64,000 nt of DNA from contig NZ_DKIH01000009.1 of the NCBI RefSeq assembly GCF_002454115.1, positions 307,682 to 371,681 of the forward strand, given 5' to 3'. This document shows positions 18,023-26,828 of this stretch, in pieces; within the stretch, counting starts at the first letter, position 1; every line of letters starts with the position of its first letter. Origin of the DNA: Sphingopyxis sp. UBA6723. Its GTDB lineage: Bacteria; Pseudomonadota; Alphaproteobacteria; Sphingomonadales; Sphingomonadaceae. The translations under genes and the position numbers were made by a program. The notes beneath the pieces are model-generated. The model saw only the letters and a program-made list of their open reading frames with translations. It had not been told where the DNA came from and did no database searches.

Positions 18023-18406
18023 ATGAAGTTTCTCGATGGTTTCGGCGAACAGGCCTACGCGCTGCTGCGCATCGTCGCGGGTCTGTTGTTCATGGCGCAT
18101 GGGGTGCAGAAATTTATCAATTTCCCCGCCGCCTTTCCCTATCCGTTGACGCCGATGCTGCAAGCCGCAGGCGCGATCGAGCTGATCGCCGGCGCGCTGA
18201 TCGCCATCGGGCTGTTCACCCGCCCCGCGGCGTTTATCGCCAGCGGGATGTCGGCGGTCGGCTATTGGGTCGCGCACGGGATGCAAAGCCCCTTCCCGAT
18301 CGCCAATGGCGGCGAGACGATCGCGCTCTACTGCTTCATCTTCCTGTTCATCGCGACGCGCGGGGCCGGGATCTGGAGCGTGGATGGGGCACGCGCAAAG
18401 GCGTAA
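18023..18406 (+). CDS. DoxX-family membrane protein
   Basis: A 127-residue protein with four predicted transmembrane helices and the DoxX signature RIVAGLLFMAHGVQKF near the N-terminus. DoxX proteins are linked to thiosulfate oxidation or to redox homeostasis with thiol and superoxide systems. GAGGAGGGG precedes the ATG at 18023. It is divergent from the CMD–ECF41 operon, and a joint role in oxidative or electrophile stress is plausible by context only. Confidence 0.88.
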   Translation: MKFLDGFGEQAYALLRIVAGLLFMAHGVQKFINFPAAFPYPLTPMLQAAGAIELIAGALIAIGLFTRPAAFIASGMSAVGYWVAHGMQSPFPIANGGETIALYCFIFLFIATRGAGIWSVDGARAKA

Positions 18407-18415
18407 TGCAAAATA

Positions 18416-18439
18416 GGGGCGGCCCTGACGGACCGCCCC
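18416..18439. terminator. hairpin between convergent doxX-like and DUF6607 genes
   Basis: GGGGCGG (18416-18422) pairs with CCGCCCC (18433-18439) around a 10-base loop. It sits in the 62-bp gap between convergent genes. There is no T-run, so it is at best a weak bidirectional terminator. Confidence 0.45.
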
Positions 18440-18468
18440 CAGTGCCGGGATTCACATGGTGAAGGTCG

Positions 18469-19443
18469 TCACAGCTTTCGGGTATTCGCCTCGATCAGTT
18501 TTTTCGCCTCAGCAATAGCCTTGGCGGTGGTCAGTTTCTGGTCCTGCACCTCGTCAGCCATCTCGAGGAGGCGACCGCTGATCACGGTACCGGTTTGCGC
18601 CTCCTCGTTGATCGCGATACCGCCTTTGGTGGCGGCGACGCGGTCCCATTCGGCGCGCACCGCGGCCCAATAATTCTTCGTCGCGGCCCAATAATCGTCG
18701 GCGGCCTTCACGTCATATTGGTCATATTTGATATAGGTGTTGAGGACATATTCCTGAACGATGGGGACCAGTTTGCCGTCCATCGTTCCCATCTTGGTGT
18801 TGTCCTGCCAATGGACCCAGCCGTCGGGGCTCGGCTGGTGGCGGTTGATCGACAGATAACGGTCGTAAACGGGGTTCCGCACCGCATCGCGGCGCGCGAG
18901 CGGGCGCCAGGTCCAGTTCGAACGCCAGCGGCGGAGACCGCCCTGCGTTTCGAACTGGCCCCAGCCGCCATAACGCGGACTGTCATCGACCTGATACACC
19001 GTCTGCGACCAGCGGCCGGTGCGCATGCGTTCGGGGACGTCTTCCCATGTCCAGCTGTTGCGGTCCGAATAAACGAGCACCTTGGCAGGCTCATACTCCC
19101 AGTCCTGCCGCCAATGTTTGATGATCATGCTCTTGTCGTCGTCGGTCGTGATGACGAGCAGGTGCTGGAGGACGATCTTGCGCCCCGTATCCTCGATCAC
19201 GCGGACGACCTCGTTGCCGCCCGAGCGTTTGGGTTCGAGCACTTCGTAATTCGGATCCCAGCGCGTCGATTCCTGCATGTGAAAGCTGACGCGGTAATTG
19301 CCCGCCATCGCGAGGATGTCGGCGCGGTCCTGCTCGAAATTGGCCGCAGCGGCATCGGCAGCGATCGGCGGGTGTGCGGAAGCCGCGATGGGGATTGCGG
19401 CCGAGAACAGCACGGCGGCGGCGAGGTTGCGGATGGTTTTCAT
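18469..19443 (-). CDS. secreted DUF6607-like protein, partner of the TonB receptor
   Basis: A 324-residue protein with a signal peptide (cleavage after ASA, residue 23). It is then rich in Trp and Tyr (WRQDWEYEP, NRHQPSPDGWVHWQ, DDYWAATKNYWAAVRAEW) with no transmembrane helix, so it is periplasmic or exported. It resembles proteins of unknown function (DUF6607) found beside TonB receptors for heme or iron. It lies 23 bp downstream of the receptor gene and is most likely in its operon. Function unknown. Confidence 0.75.
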   Translation of the reverse strand: MKTIRNLAAAVLFSAAIPIAASAHPPIAADAAAANFEQDRADILAMAGNYRVSFHMQESTRWDPNYEVLEPKRSGGNEVVRVIEDTGRKIVLQHLLVITTDDDKSMIIKHWRQDWEYEPAKVLVYSDRNSWTWEDVPERMRTGRWSQTVYQVDDSPRYGGWGQFETQGGLRRWRSNWTWRPLARRDAVRNPVYDRYLSINRHQPSPDGWVHWQDNTKMGTMDGKLVPIVQEYVLNTYIKYDQYDVKAADDYWAATKNYWAAVRAEWDRVAATKGGIAINEEAQTGTVISGRLLEMADEVQDQKLTTAKAIAEAKKLIEANTRKL

Positions 19444-19466
19444 GGGATGCAGTCCTTCGTTGCGGA

Positions 19467-21689
19467 TCAGAAACGGAAGCTGAGCGATACGCTCGCGTTG
19501 CGGCCGGGCTGGGTGTAGGCGTCAGTGACAGTCGAGGTGGAGGCGAGCCCGCGGACGTCGCTCCACCAGGCATATGTCTTGTCGAGGATGTTGAAGACCC
19601 CGGCACGCAGCGTCAGCCCGTCGACGATGCGGGCGAACGCCGTCGCATCGACGATCGTAAAGGCATCGGGGCGGAAGCAGTCAGGGGTGCAAATGCCCGT
19701 GGTGCGTGATGCGCTGACGCGGGCGCTGTGCGTCATGATGATCTGGCCGCCAAAGCGCCCCTGCGCCTCGCGATAGCCGACCCCGGCGACCAGCTTGAGC
19801 GGATCGATCGTGGACAGCGGCGAACGGGCGCCCGCGGGGTCGATCACATCGCCCTTGGCATAGGATAGGGCGAGCGTCGCATAGAGGCCGGAGGACGCTC
19901 GCCCCTCGAACCGCGCCTCGGCCCCTTTGACGCGGACGCGGTCGAGATTGACGAATTGAAAGAGGATCGGATTGGCGATCGTCCCCGCGCCGCCAATCTG
20001 TTCCTGGCTGATGAAATCCTTGTAGCGCGCCGAAAAGCCCGTGACATCCAGGCTGACCGCGTCGCTGGCAAAGCGGATGCCGCCCTCGACGCTTTCACTG
20101 CGTTCGGGACCGAGATCGGGATTGGGGATCGAGCGGTAGGAAAAGAAGGGCGAGGTCAGGTTTTCGAAGAACTGGTTAACCTGTCCGGGCTCGGGCGCTT
20201 TGAAGCCCGTCGCATAATTGGCGAACAGCCTGACCTGGTCGGTGATTTTCCACACCGCGCCGAACTTCGGCGACAGGCGCGAGCCATCCTGTTTCGCCGC
20301 GGCGAAGGTCGGCAGCAGCGGGTCGTTGTCGGGCGACAGATCATACCAGTCGAAGCGCAGTGCCGGGTAGAGCAGCAGGCGCCCATCGGCGATCGCGATT
20401 TCGTCGCCGACGAACAGGCCAGCGCGGGTGAAATCGGTGGTGGGGAAGGCGCGCGCTGGATAGGTCTCGCCGGCCGGCGGCACGGTGCCGCCGCGCAGCC
20501 CGCGCTGGCGCGTCTGGCTGATGTCGCCGCCGAAAACCAGGCGGTGAGTGATCGCGCCGGTGGCAAAGTCGGCGCGCGCATCGGCGGACGCACCGAATAC
20601 GCGGTTCTCGAAAGTGTTGAGACGGGTGCGATCCGGGAGGGTGGTGCGATCCTCCTCGGTATATTGGCGATCCTCGCCGTCCTGCCAGTAGAGCGCGACG
20701 CGCGCGAAATCGATCGCCCCCTCGCCCTCCCAGCTCCAGTCGAGCGAGACGCGCTTGCGGGTTCCGCTGTCGAAGCCTTCGAGCCGGTCGACGGAGGCGC
20801 TGAGGCCTGAAAGGCCGTTGGTATAGAGGTGCGTGTCGAGATATTCGCCGGTCAAGCGCAGCTTGTGGCCGTTCGCGGGATCGTAAACGAGGCGCGCGAG
20901 GGCGGCGTCGGAGCGGCCGTCTTGCGGATTGGGCCGTGTCCGCACGGCGCCGGTGCCGCCGACCGTCCCCTGATTGTCGAGTTCCTGATAATCGCGGCGG
21001 GTGTAGGCCGCCATCGCCGACCAGTCGCCGCTGCGCCCCGCGAGGATCGCGGTTTCGCTGAACTCCTTGTCGGCGCTGCTGTACGCGGCGCGGAGCAGGC
21101 CGCCAACGCTCTTGCCTTCCTCAAGGAAGTCCGCGGGATCGGCGGTGATGAAACTGACCGCGCCCGCCAAGCCGTCGCTGCCATAGAGCGCCGACGACGG
21201 ACCGCGCAGGATTTCGACCGACTTGATGAGACCTAAGTCCACATAGTCGCCGCGCCCCGACGCCTGCGCGCCAAAGCTGAAGCCATCGGGGACACGGACG
21301 CCATCGACCTGGATGAGGACGCGGTTGCCGCCGATACCGCGGATGTTGAAGCTGTCGTTGCCCGCGCGGCCGGTGGCACCGAGCGCGGCGCCGAAGCGCG
21401 CGGGCTGGCGCTGGACGCTGACCCCGGGCTCGAAGCGGATGAGGTCGCGGATGTCGGTGACCAGCTCGTCGGCGATCTGTTCGGCGTCTTTGACGGTGAC
21501 GGTGACCGGAATGTCCTCGACCTTCACGGGCGTGCGCGTCGCGGTGACGACGATCTGGCTCTTGCGCGCCGCCCAATAGTCGCCGTCATTGTCCTGCGCA
21601 AAGACCGGCGTGGCGGTCGCGACGAGCGCGAGGCCCAGCGCGGTGCCGGTGACTAGGCGGATGGCGGACGGCGAACGGTCGTTTATCAA
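19467..21689 (-). CDS. TonB-dependent heme/hemoglobin-type receptor
   Basis: A 740-residue outer-membrane receptor. It has a signal peptide ending VFAQ near residue 31, a TonB-box-like IVVTATRTP, a plug with RGIGGNRVLIQVDGVRVPDG and RGPSSALYGSDGLAGAVSF, a barrel, and a terminal aromatic (LSFRF). The plug style matches TonB hemoglobin/transferrin/lactoferrin receptors. The start is the TTG at 21689 with GGGGAAG upstream. Palindromic operators flank its promoter and fur lies 4 kb away, so iron control is likely. Confidence 0.9.
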   Translation of the reverse strand: MINDRSPSAIRLVTGTALGLALVATATPVFAQDNDGDYWAARKSQIVVTATRTPVKVEDIPVTVTVKDAEQIADELVTDIRDLIRFEPGVSVQRQPARFGAALGATGRAGNDSFNIRGIGGNRVLIQVDGVRVPDGFSFGAQASGRGDYVDLGLIKSVEILRGPSSALYGSDGLAGAVSFITADPADFLEEGKSVGGLLRAAYSSADKEFSETAILAGRSGDWSAMAAYTRRDYQELDNQGTVGGTGAVRTRPNPQDGRSDAALARLVYDPANGHKLRLTGEYLDTHLYTNGLSGLSASVDRLEGFDSGTRKRVSLDWSWEGEGAIDFARVALYWQDGEDRQYTEEDRTTLPDRTRLNTFENRVFGASADARADFATGAITHRLVFGGDISQTRQRGLRGGTVPPAGETYPARAFPTTDFTRAGLFVGDEIAIADGRLLLYPALRFDWYDLSPDNDPLLPTFAAAKQDGSRLSPKFGAVWKITDQVRLFANYATGFKAPEPGQVNQFFENLTSPFFSYRSIPNPDLGPERSESVEGGIRFASDAVSLDVTGFSARYKDFISQEQIGGAGTIANPILFQFVNLDRVRVKGAEARFEGRASSGLYATLALSYAKGDVIDPAGARSPLSTIDPLKLVAGVGYREAQGRFGGQIIMTHSARVSASRTTGICTPDCFRPDAFTIVDATAFARIVDGLTLRAGVFNILDKTYAWWSDVRGLASTSTVTDAYTQPGRNASVSLSFRF

Positions 21690-21707
21690 AATGCTTCCCC
21701 TAATTGG

Positions 21708-21780
21708 TTGCGAGTGAGTCGCAATAGCGACGCTCTAGGCGCGCGAAATCAAGGGGTCAAGTTTTATGCTATTGCGACTC
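21708..21780 (-). promoter_or_regulatory. TonB receptor promoter with paired palindromic operators (candidate Fur sites)
   Basis: On the minus strand a -35 TTGACC (21755-21760) and -10 TAGAGC (21732-21737) are 17 bp apart. Overlapping the likely transcription start is a perfect palindrome TTGCGA-N5-TCGCAA (21708-21724). In addition GAGTCGCAATAGC (21716-21728) is repeated in perfect inverted form as GCTATTGCGACTC (21768-21780), upstream of the -35. The arrangement suggests a repressor bound on both sides of the promoter; Fur is the best candidate but is not proven. Confidence 0.6.
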
Positions 21781-21849
21781 GTTTGCGTCTATGATTGTAT
21801 GGATATTGGGTTTTGTACGCAGGATGATGCGGCGGAGAGGCGGCAACGG

Positions 21850-21983
21850 TCCTCCCTGTGGCGAAGCCATGGGGAGGTGGCAGCGCGAAGCGTTGACAGA
21901 GGGGCGTTGCGCAAAGTCGCGGCGCCCCACCACCCCTCGCTGCGCAAGTGGTCCCCCTCCCCATGGCTTCGCCACAGGGAGGA
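21850..21983. repeat. palindromic repeat family B, copy 1
   Basis: A 134-bp element bounded by perfect 28-bp inverted repeats (21850-21877 and 21956-21983, beginning TCCTCCCTGTGGCGAAGCC). Copy 2, with diverged middle and right end, is at 58174-58333. It carries no gene and looks like a non-autonomous, MITE-like element. It lies 10 bp from the 3' end of phoH, at the edge of the block that separates phoH from ybeY. Confidence 0.85.
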
Positions 21984-21993
21984 TTTTTAGGAG

Positions 21994-23001
21994 TTAAGCC
22001 CCCGGCCCTTCATAGGCATCGACGATCCGCCCCACGATCGGGTGACGCACAACATCGGCGCTGGTGAAGTAGCTGACATTGATGCCCTCGACGCCCTCCA
22101 GGCGGCTGACCGCGTCGGCAAGGCCCGAGCTGGCGGGAATCGGCAGATCGACCTGCTTAGGGTCGCCGCAGATGACCATTCGGCTGTTCATGCCGAAGCG
22201 GGTGAGGAACATCTTCATCTGCGGAATCGTCGTGTTTTGCGCCTCATCAAGGATGATGAAGGCGTCGGCGAGCGTCCGACCGCGCATGAAGGCGAGCGGA
22301 GCAATCTCGATTTCGCCGCTGGCGATGCGGCGCTCGACCTGTTCGGCGGGCAAGCAATCGTGGAGCGCATCGTAGAGCGGGCGCAGATAGGGATCGACCT
22401 TTTCCTTCATGTCGCCGGGCAGGAACCCGAGCTTTTCGCCCGCCTCGACCGCGGGGCGCGACAGGATCAGGCGCTGGACGCTACCGGTTATCAGCTGCGC
22501 CACCGCCTGCGCGACCGCGAGATAGGTCTTGCCCGTCCCCGCCGGACCGAGCGCAAAGATCACATCGTCCCGCGCCAGCGCCTTCATATAGGGCACCTGC
22601 GACGGGGCGCGCGGCACGATCGTCTTTTTGCGCGTCCGGATCATCACCGTCGGCGCTTCGTCCTTGTCGTGACGGATGATGCCCGCGAGCGTCGGCTGCG
22701 CCGACATGGCGATCACGCCGTCGACCATCCCGGCGTCAACCTCCTGCCCCTGTTCGATGCGGTTGTAGAGATCGAGGAGCACGTCGCGCGCACGCGCCGC
22801 AGCTTCGGCCTCACCCTCGATCTGGACCCGGTTGCCGCGCGCCGAGATGTAGACGCCAAGCCGGTTCTCGATGCCGACAAGGTTGCGATCGAACTCGCCG
22901 AACAAAATGCCCAACAGCTGCGTTCGCTCAAATTCCGCGGTCAGTCGGACGCGGTCGCCGGGCTCGGCGGGGGTCGAGGCAGTCAGCGGGCGTTTGGACA
23001 T
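21994..23001 (-). CDS. phoH: PhoH-family ATPase
   Basis: A 335-residue protein with an N-terminal KH-like region (about 20-90) and the PhoH ATPase domain: Walker A GPAGTGKT at 152-159 and Walker B FIILDEAQN near 237-245. PhoH proteins are RNA-linked P-loop ATPases. The gene follows miaB, as usual, but is cut off from its normal downstream neighbour ybeY. Confidence 0.93.
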   Translation of the reverse strand: MSKRPLTASTPAEPGDRVRLTAEFERTQLLGILFGEFDRNLVGIENRLGVYISARGNRVQIEGEAEAAARARDVLLDLYNRIEQGQEVDAGMVDGVIAMSAQPTLAGIIRHDKDEAPTVMIRTRKKTIVPRAPSQVPYMKALARDDVIFALGPAGTGKTYLAVAQAVAQLITGSVQRLILSRPAVEAGEKLGFLPGDMKEKVDPYLRPLYDALHDCLPAEQVERRIASGEIEIAPLAFMRGRTLADAFIILDEAQNTTIPQMKMFLTRFGMNSRMVICGDPKQVDLPIPASSGLADAVSRLEGVEGINVSYFTSADVVRHPIVGRIVDAYEGPGA

Positions 23002-23035
23002 ATGGGCAAGTCACCTTGGCTAAGAATGATCCTGT

Positions 23036-23058
23036 GTACTCCCGCACTGGCGGGAGTC
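23036..23058. repeat. short palindrome between miaB and phoH
   Basis: An ACTCCCGC / GCGGGAGT inverted repeat with a 4-base loop in the 131-bp miaB-phoH gap. No T-run follows on either strand, so it is more likely a small REP fragment or mRNA-stabilising hairpin than a terminator. Confidence 0.45.
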
Positions 23059-23132
23059 CATCACCGATAGTTTAGGGATTCGACAGAAGGCGACGGAGTG
23101 TGGCTTCGTGGAGACAGCTTCCGCAAGTCGCA

Positions 23133-24479
23133 CTAGGCGACCGCTTCGAACAAAGGCTCGGCGGCAACGCTGTTGGCCCCGGCCGATACGATCCGCACGT
23201 CGATCATGTCGCCGATCGCGAGGCCGGGAGCGATCACATGCGCCGATTGCAGCCACGGCGTCTTGCCGATCAGCTGCCCGTCGAGCTTGCCCTTGCGTTC
23301 GAGGAGCAGCCGCGCCGTGCTGCCGACGCTCGCTTCGTTAAACGCCTGTTGCTGCTCGTTGAGCAGCGCCTGCAGGCGCTGGAGGCGATCGTTCATCACA
23401 TCTTCGGAAATCTGATCGTCCATCGTCGCGGCGGGCGTTCCAGGGCGGCGCGAGTATTTGAAGCTGTATGCCATTGCGTAGCGCGTCTGATGGATCAGAT
23501 CGAGCGTCGCCTGAAAATCCGCCTCGGTCTCACCGGGGAAGCCGACGATGAAGTCGCCCGAGATTGCGATGTCGGGGCGCACCGCGCGGACGCGTTCGAT
23601 GACGCGCAAATAACTCTCGCTGCTGTGGCTGCGGTTCATCGCGGCGAGAATGCGGTCGCTGCCCGCCTGCACCGGCAGGTGGAGGAAGGGCATCAGCTTG
23701 TCGACCTCGCCATGTGCGGCGATCAGCCCGTCGGTCATGTCATTGGGGTGGCTCGTTGTATAGCGGATGCGTTCGAGCCCATCCTCGCGCGCCAGCTCGC
23801 GGATCAGGCCGTCGAGGCCGATCGCCCTGCCACGGTCATCCTCGCCGTCCCACGCGTTGACGTTCTGGCCGAGCAAGGTGATCTCGCGCGCGCCGCCCGC
23901 GATCAGGGCGCGGGCCTCGGCGATCAGGTCGGCGAACGGTCGGCTGATCTCGGCGCCGCGGGTGTAGGGAACAACACAATAGGTACAGAATTTGTCGCAG
24001 CCCTCCTGCACCGTCAGGAAGGCGGTCGGGCGCTGACTCGCGCCGCGTTTTGGCAAAGCGCCGAACTTGCTGGCGGCGGGCATGTCAAGGTCGACCGCTT
24101 TCTCGCCGCGCGCCGCGCGCGCGAGCAGGTCGGGCAGCCGGTGGTACGCCTGCGGGCCGACAACGACGTCGACAGTGGGGGCGCGGCGGGCGATTTCGGC
24201 ACCCTCGGCCTGCGCGACGCAGCCTGCCACCGCGATCGTCGGGCGGCTGCCGTCGGCGCGCTTCAAACGGCCGATGTCCGAATAGACTTTCTCGGCGGCT
24301 TTTTCGCGGATGTGGCACGTGTTGAGCACGACCAGGTCGGCGTCGGCACCGTCGGCGGCGGCGACATAGCCTTCGGCTGCCAGCATCTCGGCCATGCGAT
24401 CGCCGTCATAGACGTTCATCTGGCAACCGAAGGATTTGACGTGAAAGGTCTTGGCGGTGGTGGGGGAGTCGGATTTCAT
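23133..24479 (-). CDS. miaB: tRNA-2-methylthio-N6-dimethylallyladenosine synthase MiaB
   Basis: A 448-residue radical-SAM methylthiotransferase. Cys19, Cys55 and Cys87 bind the auxiliary cluster; C161-x3-C165-x2-C168 (GCDKFCTYC) binds the SAM cluster; a TRAM domain ends the protein. It methylthiolates i6A37 of tRNAs reading U-starting codons. The ATG at 24479 leaves 7 bp after the plsC stop, and a longer in-frame extension overlaps plsC. Confidence 0.95.
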   Translation of the reverse strand: MKSDSPTTAKTFHVKSFGCQMNVYDGDRMAEMLAAEGYVAAADGADADLVVLNTCHIREKAAEKVYSDIGRLKRADGSRPTIAVAGCVAQAEGAEIARRAPTVDVVVGPQAYHRLPDLLARAARGEKAVDLDMPAASKFGALPKRGASQRPTAFLTVQEGCDKFCTYCVVPYTRGAEISRPFADLIAEARALIAGGAREITLLGQNVNAWDGEDDRGRAIGLDGLIRELAREDGLERIRYTTSHPNDMTDGLIAAHGEVDKLMPFLHLPVQAGSDRILAAMNRSHSSESYLRVIERVRAVRPDIAISGDFIVGFPGETEADFQATLDLIHQTRYAMAYSFKYSRRPGTPAATMDDQISEDVMNDRLQRLQALLNEQQQAFNEASVGSTARLLLERKGKLDGQLIGKTPWLQSAHVIAPGLAIGDMIDVRIVSAGANSVAAEPLFEAVA

Positions 24480-24486
24480 CGGCGCG

Positions 24487-25275
24487 CTATAGGCGATGCC
24501 GCGGCGCGGCGGAAGCCGCCGCGATTTTGGCGGCAATGGCCGCGCGTGCCGCCTCGTTGATCGCCTTGCGATCCTGCTCGACGGCGTCGGGCAGTGGGTC
24601 GAGATAGTGGATGGTCAGCGGGATTGGCTGCTTGCGCGCGAGCAGGCGTTTGAAGTTATCGAGCCCCGATTCGGGGTCGAGCCATGCGATGTCGTTCGCC
24701 TCCGGCCCATAATCGAGGAACACCGGCTGGACCTGCAATTTGGGCGGGGTCGGGATGATCGCCTGGAACAGCGAGGCGCGGAAGGGCAGCAGACCGTCGC
24801 CGGGTCCGGTCGTCCCCTCGGGAAACAGCGTCACCGGGCGTCCACGCGCGAGCGCATCGCGCAGGCTGTTCGCCTGGCTGTGGATGTCGCGCTTCGCCTC
24901 GCGCTGGACATAGATGGTGCTGTTCTGATCGGCGAGCCAGCCGACGAAAGGCGTCGTTTTCACTTCCGCCTTTGACACGAACGCCGAGCGCGCGGCGCCG
25001 CCAAGCGCAAGGATATCGAGCCAACTGACATGGTTCGAAACGAACAGCACGTCGCGGCGGAGGCGGGTGCCCGTGGTGCGGATCCGCAGCCCGGCGATCC
25101 ATCCCGCGGCATTGAGGAAGGCCATGACCATCGGCGACGGCCGACCGACGGCGCGATACAGGAGGTGCGGCACGATCAGAAACAGGAGCGCCAGCACCAT
25201 CAGGGTCAGGCGGGCGACCGTCCGCCAAGTGATCGCGGCGCGATCAGTCGCGCTTGCGATCGAGGGCGACACCAT
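24487..25275 (-). CDS. plsC: 1-acyl-sn-glycerol-3-phosphate acyltransferase (PlsC-like)
   Basis: A 262-residue protein with one or two N-terminal transmembrane segments (about 20-38 and 48-62), the catalytic NHVSWLD (His82, Asp87) and the substrate motif FPEGTT at 151-156. It makes phosphatidic acid in the inner membrane. The chosen ATG overlaps fur by 32 bp; a later in-frame start would lose the first helix. It lies in the fur-plsC-miaB-phoH string. Confidence 0.9.
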   Translation of the reverse strand: MVSPSIASATDRAAITWRTVARLTLMVLALLFLIVPHLLYRAVGRPSPMVMAFLNAAGWIAGLRIRTTGTRLRRDVLFVSNHVSWLDILALGGAARSAFVSKAEVKTTPFVGWLADQNSTIYVQREAKRDIHSQANSLRDALARGRPVTLFPEGTTGPGDGLLPFRASLFQAIIPTPPKLQVQPVFLDYGPEANDIAWLDPESGLDNFKRLLARKQPIPLTIHYLDPLPDAVEQDRKAINEAARAAIAAKIAAASAAPRHRL

Positions 25276-25669
25276 AAAGCTCCATGCGATGGTCGACGAG
25301 GCGGAAGCCCAGCCGTTCGGCGATCACCTTTTGCAACGCTTCGAGTTCGGGATCGACAAATTCGATCACCTTGCCCGTTTCGACGTCGATCAGATGATCG
25401 TGATGGGCCTCGGGCGCGGCTTCGTAACGCGAGCGCCCGTCCCCGAAATCATGGCGATCGAGGATGCCTGCCTCTTCGAACAGGCGCACCGTGCGGTAAA
25501 CGGTGGCGATCGAAATGCCGCTGTCGATCTTGGACGCGCGCTCATAGAGCGTTTCGACATCGGGATGATCCTCGGAATCCGAGATGACGCGCGCGATGAT
25601 GCGGCGCTGCTCGGTAATGCGCAGCCCCTTTTCGTGGCACAGGGCTTCGAGATCGATGGTACCGGACAT
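25244..25669 (-). CDS. fur: ferric uptake regulator Fur
   Basis: A 141-residue protein with an N-terminal winged helix (ISIATVYRTVRLFEEAGIL around 52-70) and the HHDH metal motif at 89-92. It has a single cysteine (Cys11) and no CxxC pairs, so it lacks a structural Cys4 zinc site, as do several proteobacterial Fur proteins. It represses iron uptake genes when Fe-loaded. The TonB receptor at 19.5-21.7 kb has suitable palindromes and is a likely target. Confidence 0.93.
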   Translation of the reverse strand: MSGTIDLEALCHEKGLRITEQRRIIARVISDSEDHPDVETLYERASKIDSGISIATVYRTVRLFEEAGILDRHDFGDGRSRYEAAPEAHHDHLIDVETGKVIEFVDPELEALQKVIAERLGFRLVDHRMELYGVALDRKRD

Positions 25670-25803
25670 GCTGGCCTTTCCTGCAAGATGCAGCCGCGTC
25701 TTTCTTATAACAACTGTATAGGGTCACCCTGGCGATAGGACAAGGGTGGCACCCCCCGGGCACCCCCCTTTCCCTGCCGGTCCGGGCGCCCAGGAGCAGC
25801 GGC

Positions 25804-26238
25804 TCAGGCTTTGACCTTGCGCTTGCGTCCGCCGCCCCGCCCCTTGGTGCCCAGCCCGATTTCTTTCGCCAGCGCGCGGCGCCGTTCGGCATAATTGGGC
25901 GCGACCATCGGATAGTCGGCGGGCAGCCCCCATTTGGTGCGGTAATCGTCGGGCGTCATGCCATAATGCGTCATCAAATGACGGCGCAACATCTTCAGCT
26001 TCTTGCCATCTTCCAGGCAAGTGATGAAGTCGGGTTTGACCGACGTGCGGATCGATACCGCGGGAACGAGCTTTTCCTCGACGACCGGCGCGGAGCCGAG
26101 CCCGGTCAAAGCGGCATGAACATTGTTGATGAGCAAAGAAAGATCGGAAATCGCTACGCTGTTATTGCTGACATGCGCGGCGACAATGTCTGCGGTCAGT
26201 GTAACGAGCATCTCGTTGGTATCGGCTTGGTCGGACAT
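25804..26238 (-). CDS. MucR/Ros-family transcriptional regulator
   Basis: A 144-residue protein with the Ros/MucR zinc-finger region from about residue 75: TCLEDGKKLKMLRRHLMTHYG followed by MTPDDYRTKWGLPADYP. The second cysteine ligand is Asp, as often in MucR. The C-terminus is basic. MucR proteins are global silencers of exopolysaccharide, motility and symbiosis genes in alphaproteobacteria. AAGGAATAGTCTC precedes the ATG at 26238. It lies just upstream of fur on the same strand. Confidence 0.92.
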   Translation of the reverse strand: MSDQADTNEMLVTLTADIVAAHVSNNSVAISDLSLLINNVHAALTGLGSAPVVEEKLVPAVSIRTSVKPDFITCLEDGKKLKMLRRHLMTHYGMTPDDYRTKWGLPADYPMVAPNYAERRRALAKEIGLGTKGRGGGRKRKVKA

Positions 26239-26345
26239 GAGACTATTCCTTATTGTTTTGACCCAGAATCTGGACGGCGACCATTGGAATTCTTGCGACG
26301 CCACTTACAATGTTGCCACTTTGCAAGCGAATGCGCAACGACCGA

Positions 26346-26828
26346 TCAGTTGTTTCCGGCCACTAGCGGCGTGCGGCGCATCGTAATAGCATCGCGCATC
26401 TTGCCATCCTGACCGCGATAATAGGCAGCGCGTCGCCCGACTTCCGAAAAGCCGGTCTGTAAATACAGATGTATCGCATCGTTGTCGGCGCGCATTTCGA
26501 GAAAATAGTCATTGGCACCCTGCGCAGCGGCCCAAGCCTGCCAGTCCTGTATCAACAACTTGCCGATCCCGCGTCCGCGCCAAGCCGGGTCGACCGCGAG
26601 CAGTAAAAGCTCGCTTTCGGGTCCGGCAATCCGCGCTGCCGAAAAGCCGCATGGCTGGTCGCCAACCCACGCGATGCACACCCGCGCCGAAGGCAGGGCA
26701 AACAGGGTGAGCAGCTGTGCCCCGCTCCACGCCTCGCCATAGGCGGGTTCAAAAGCGGCATCCATGACGCGCATCACCGCGGCGAGATCGGCGACGCGCG
26801 CGGTGGTCAGGCGGATGTCGTGGGTCAT
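26346..26828 (-). CDS. rimI: GNAT N-acetyltransferase RimI-like
   Basis: A 160-residue GNAT protein with the acetyl-CoA loop DPAWRGRGIGKLLI around 85-98 and the C-terminal LQTGFSEVGRRAAYY block typical of RimI, which acetylates ribosomal protein S18. Its ATG overlaps the tsaB stop by 4 bp (ATGA). The tsaB-rimI pairing is common and supports the name over a generic GNAT. Confidence 0.85.
   Translation of the reverse strand: MTHDIRLTTARVADLAAVMRVMDAAFEPAYGEAWSGAQLLTLFALPSARVCIAWVGDQPCGFSAARIAGPESELLLLAVDPAWRGRGIGKLLIQDWQAWAAAQGANDYFLEMRADNDAIHLYLQTGFSEVGRRAAYYRGQDGKMRDAITMRRTPLVAGNN

Noticed and set aside
21850..21983. Insertion sequence
   Set aside because: Terminal inverted repeats are clear but there is no transposase; treated as a repeat only.
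23100..24560. 486-codon open frame opposite miaB
   Set aside because: Shadow; miaB carries all six expected cysteines.
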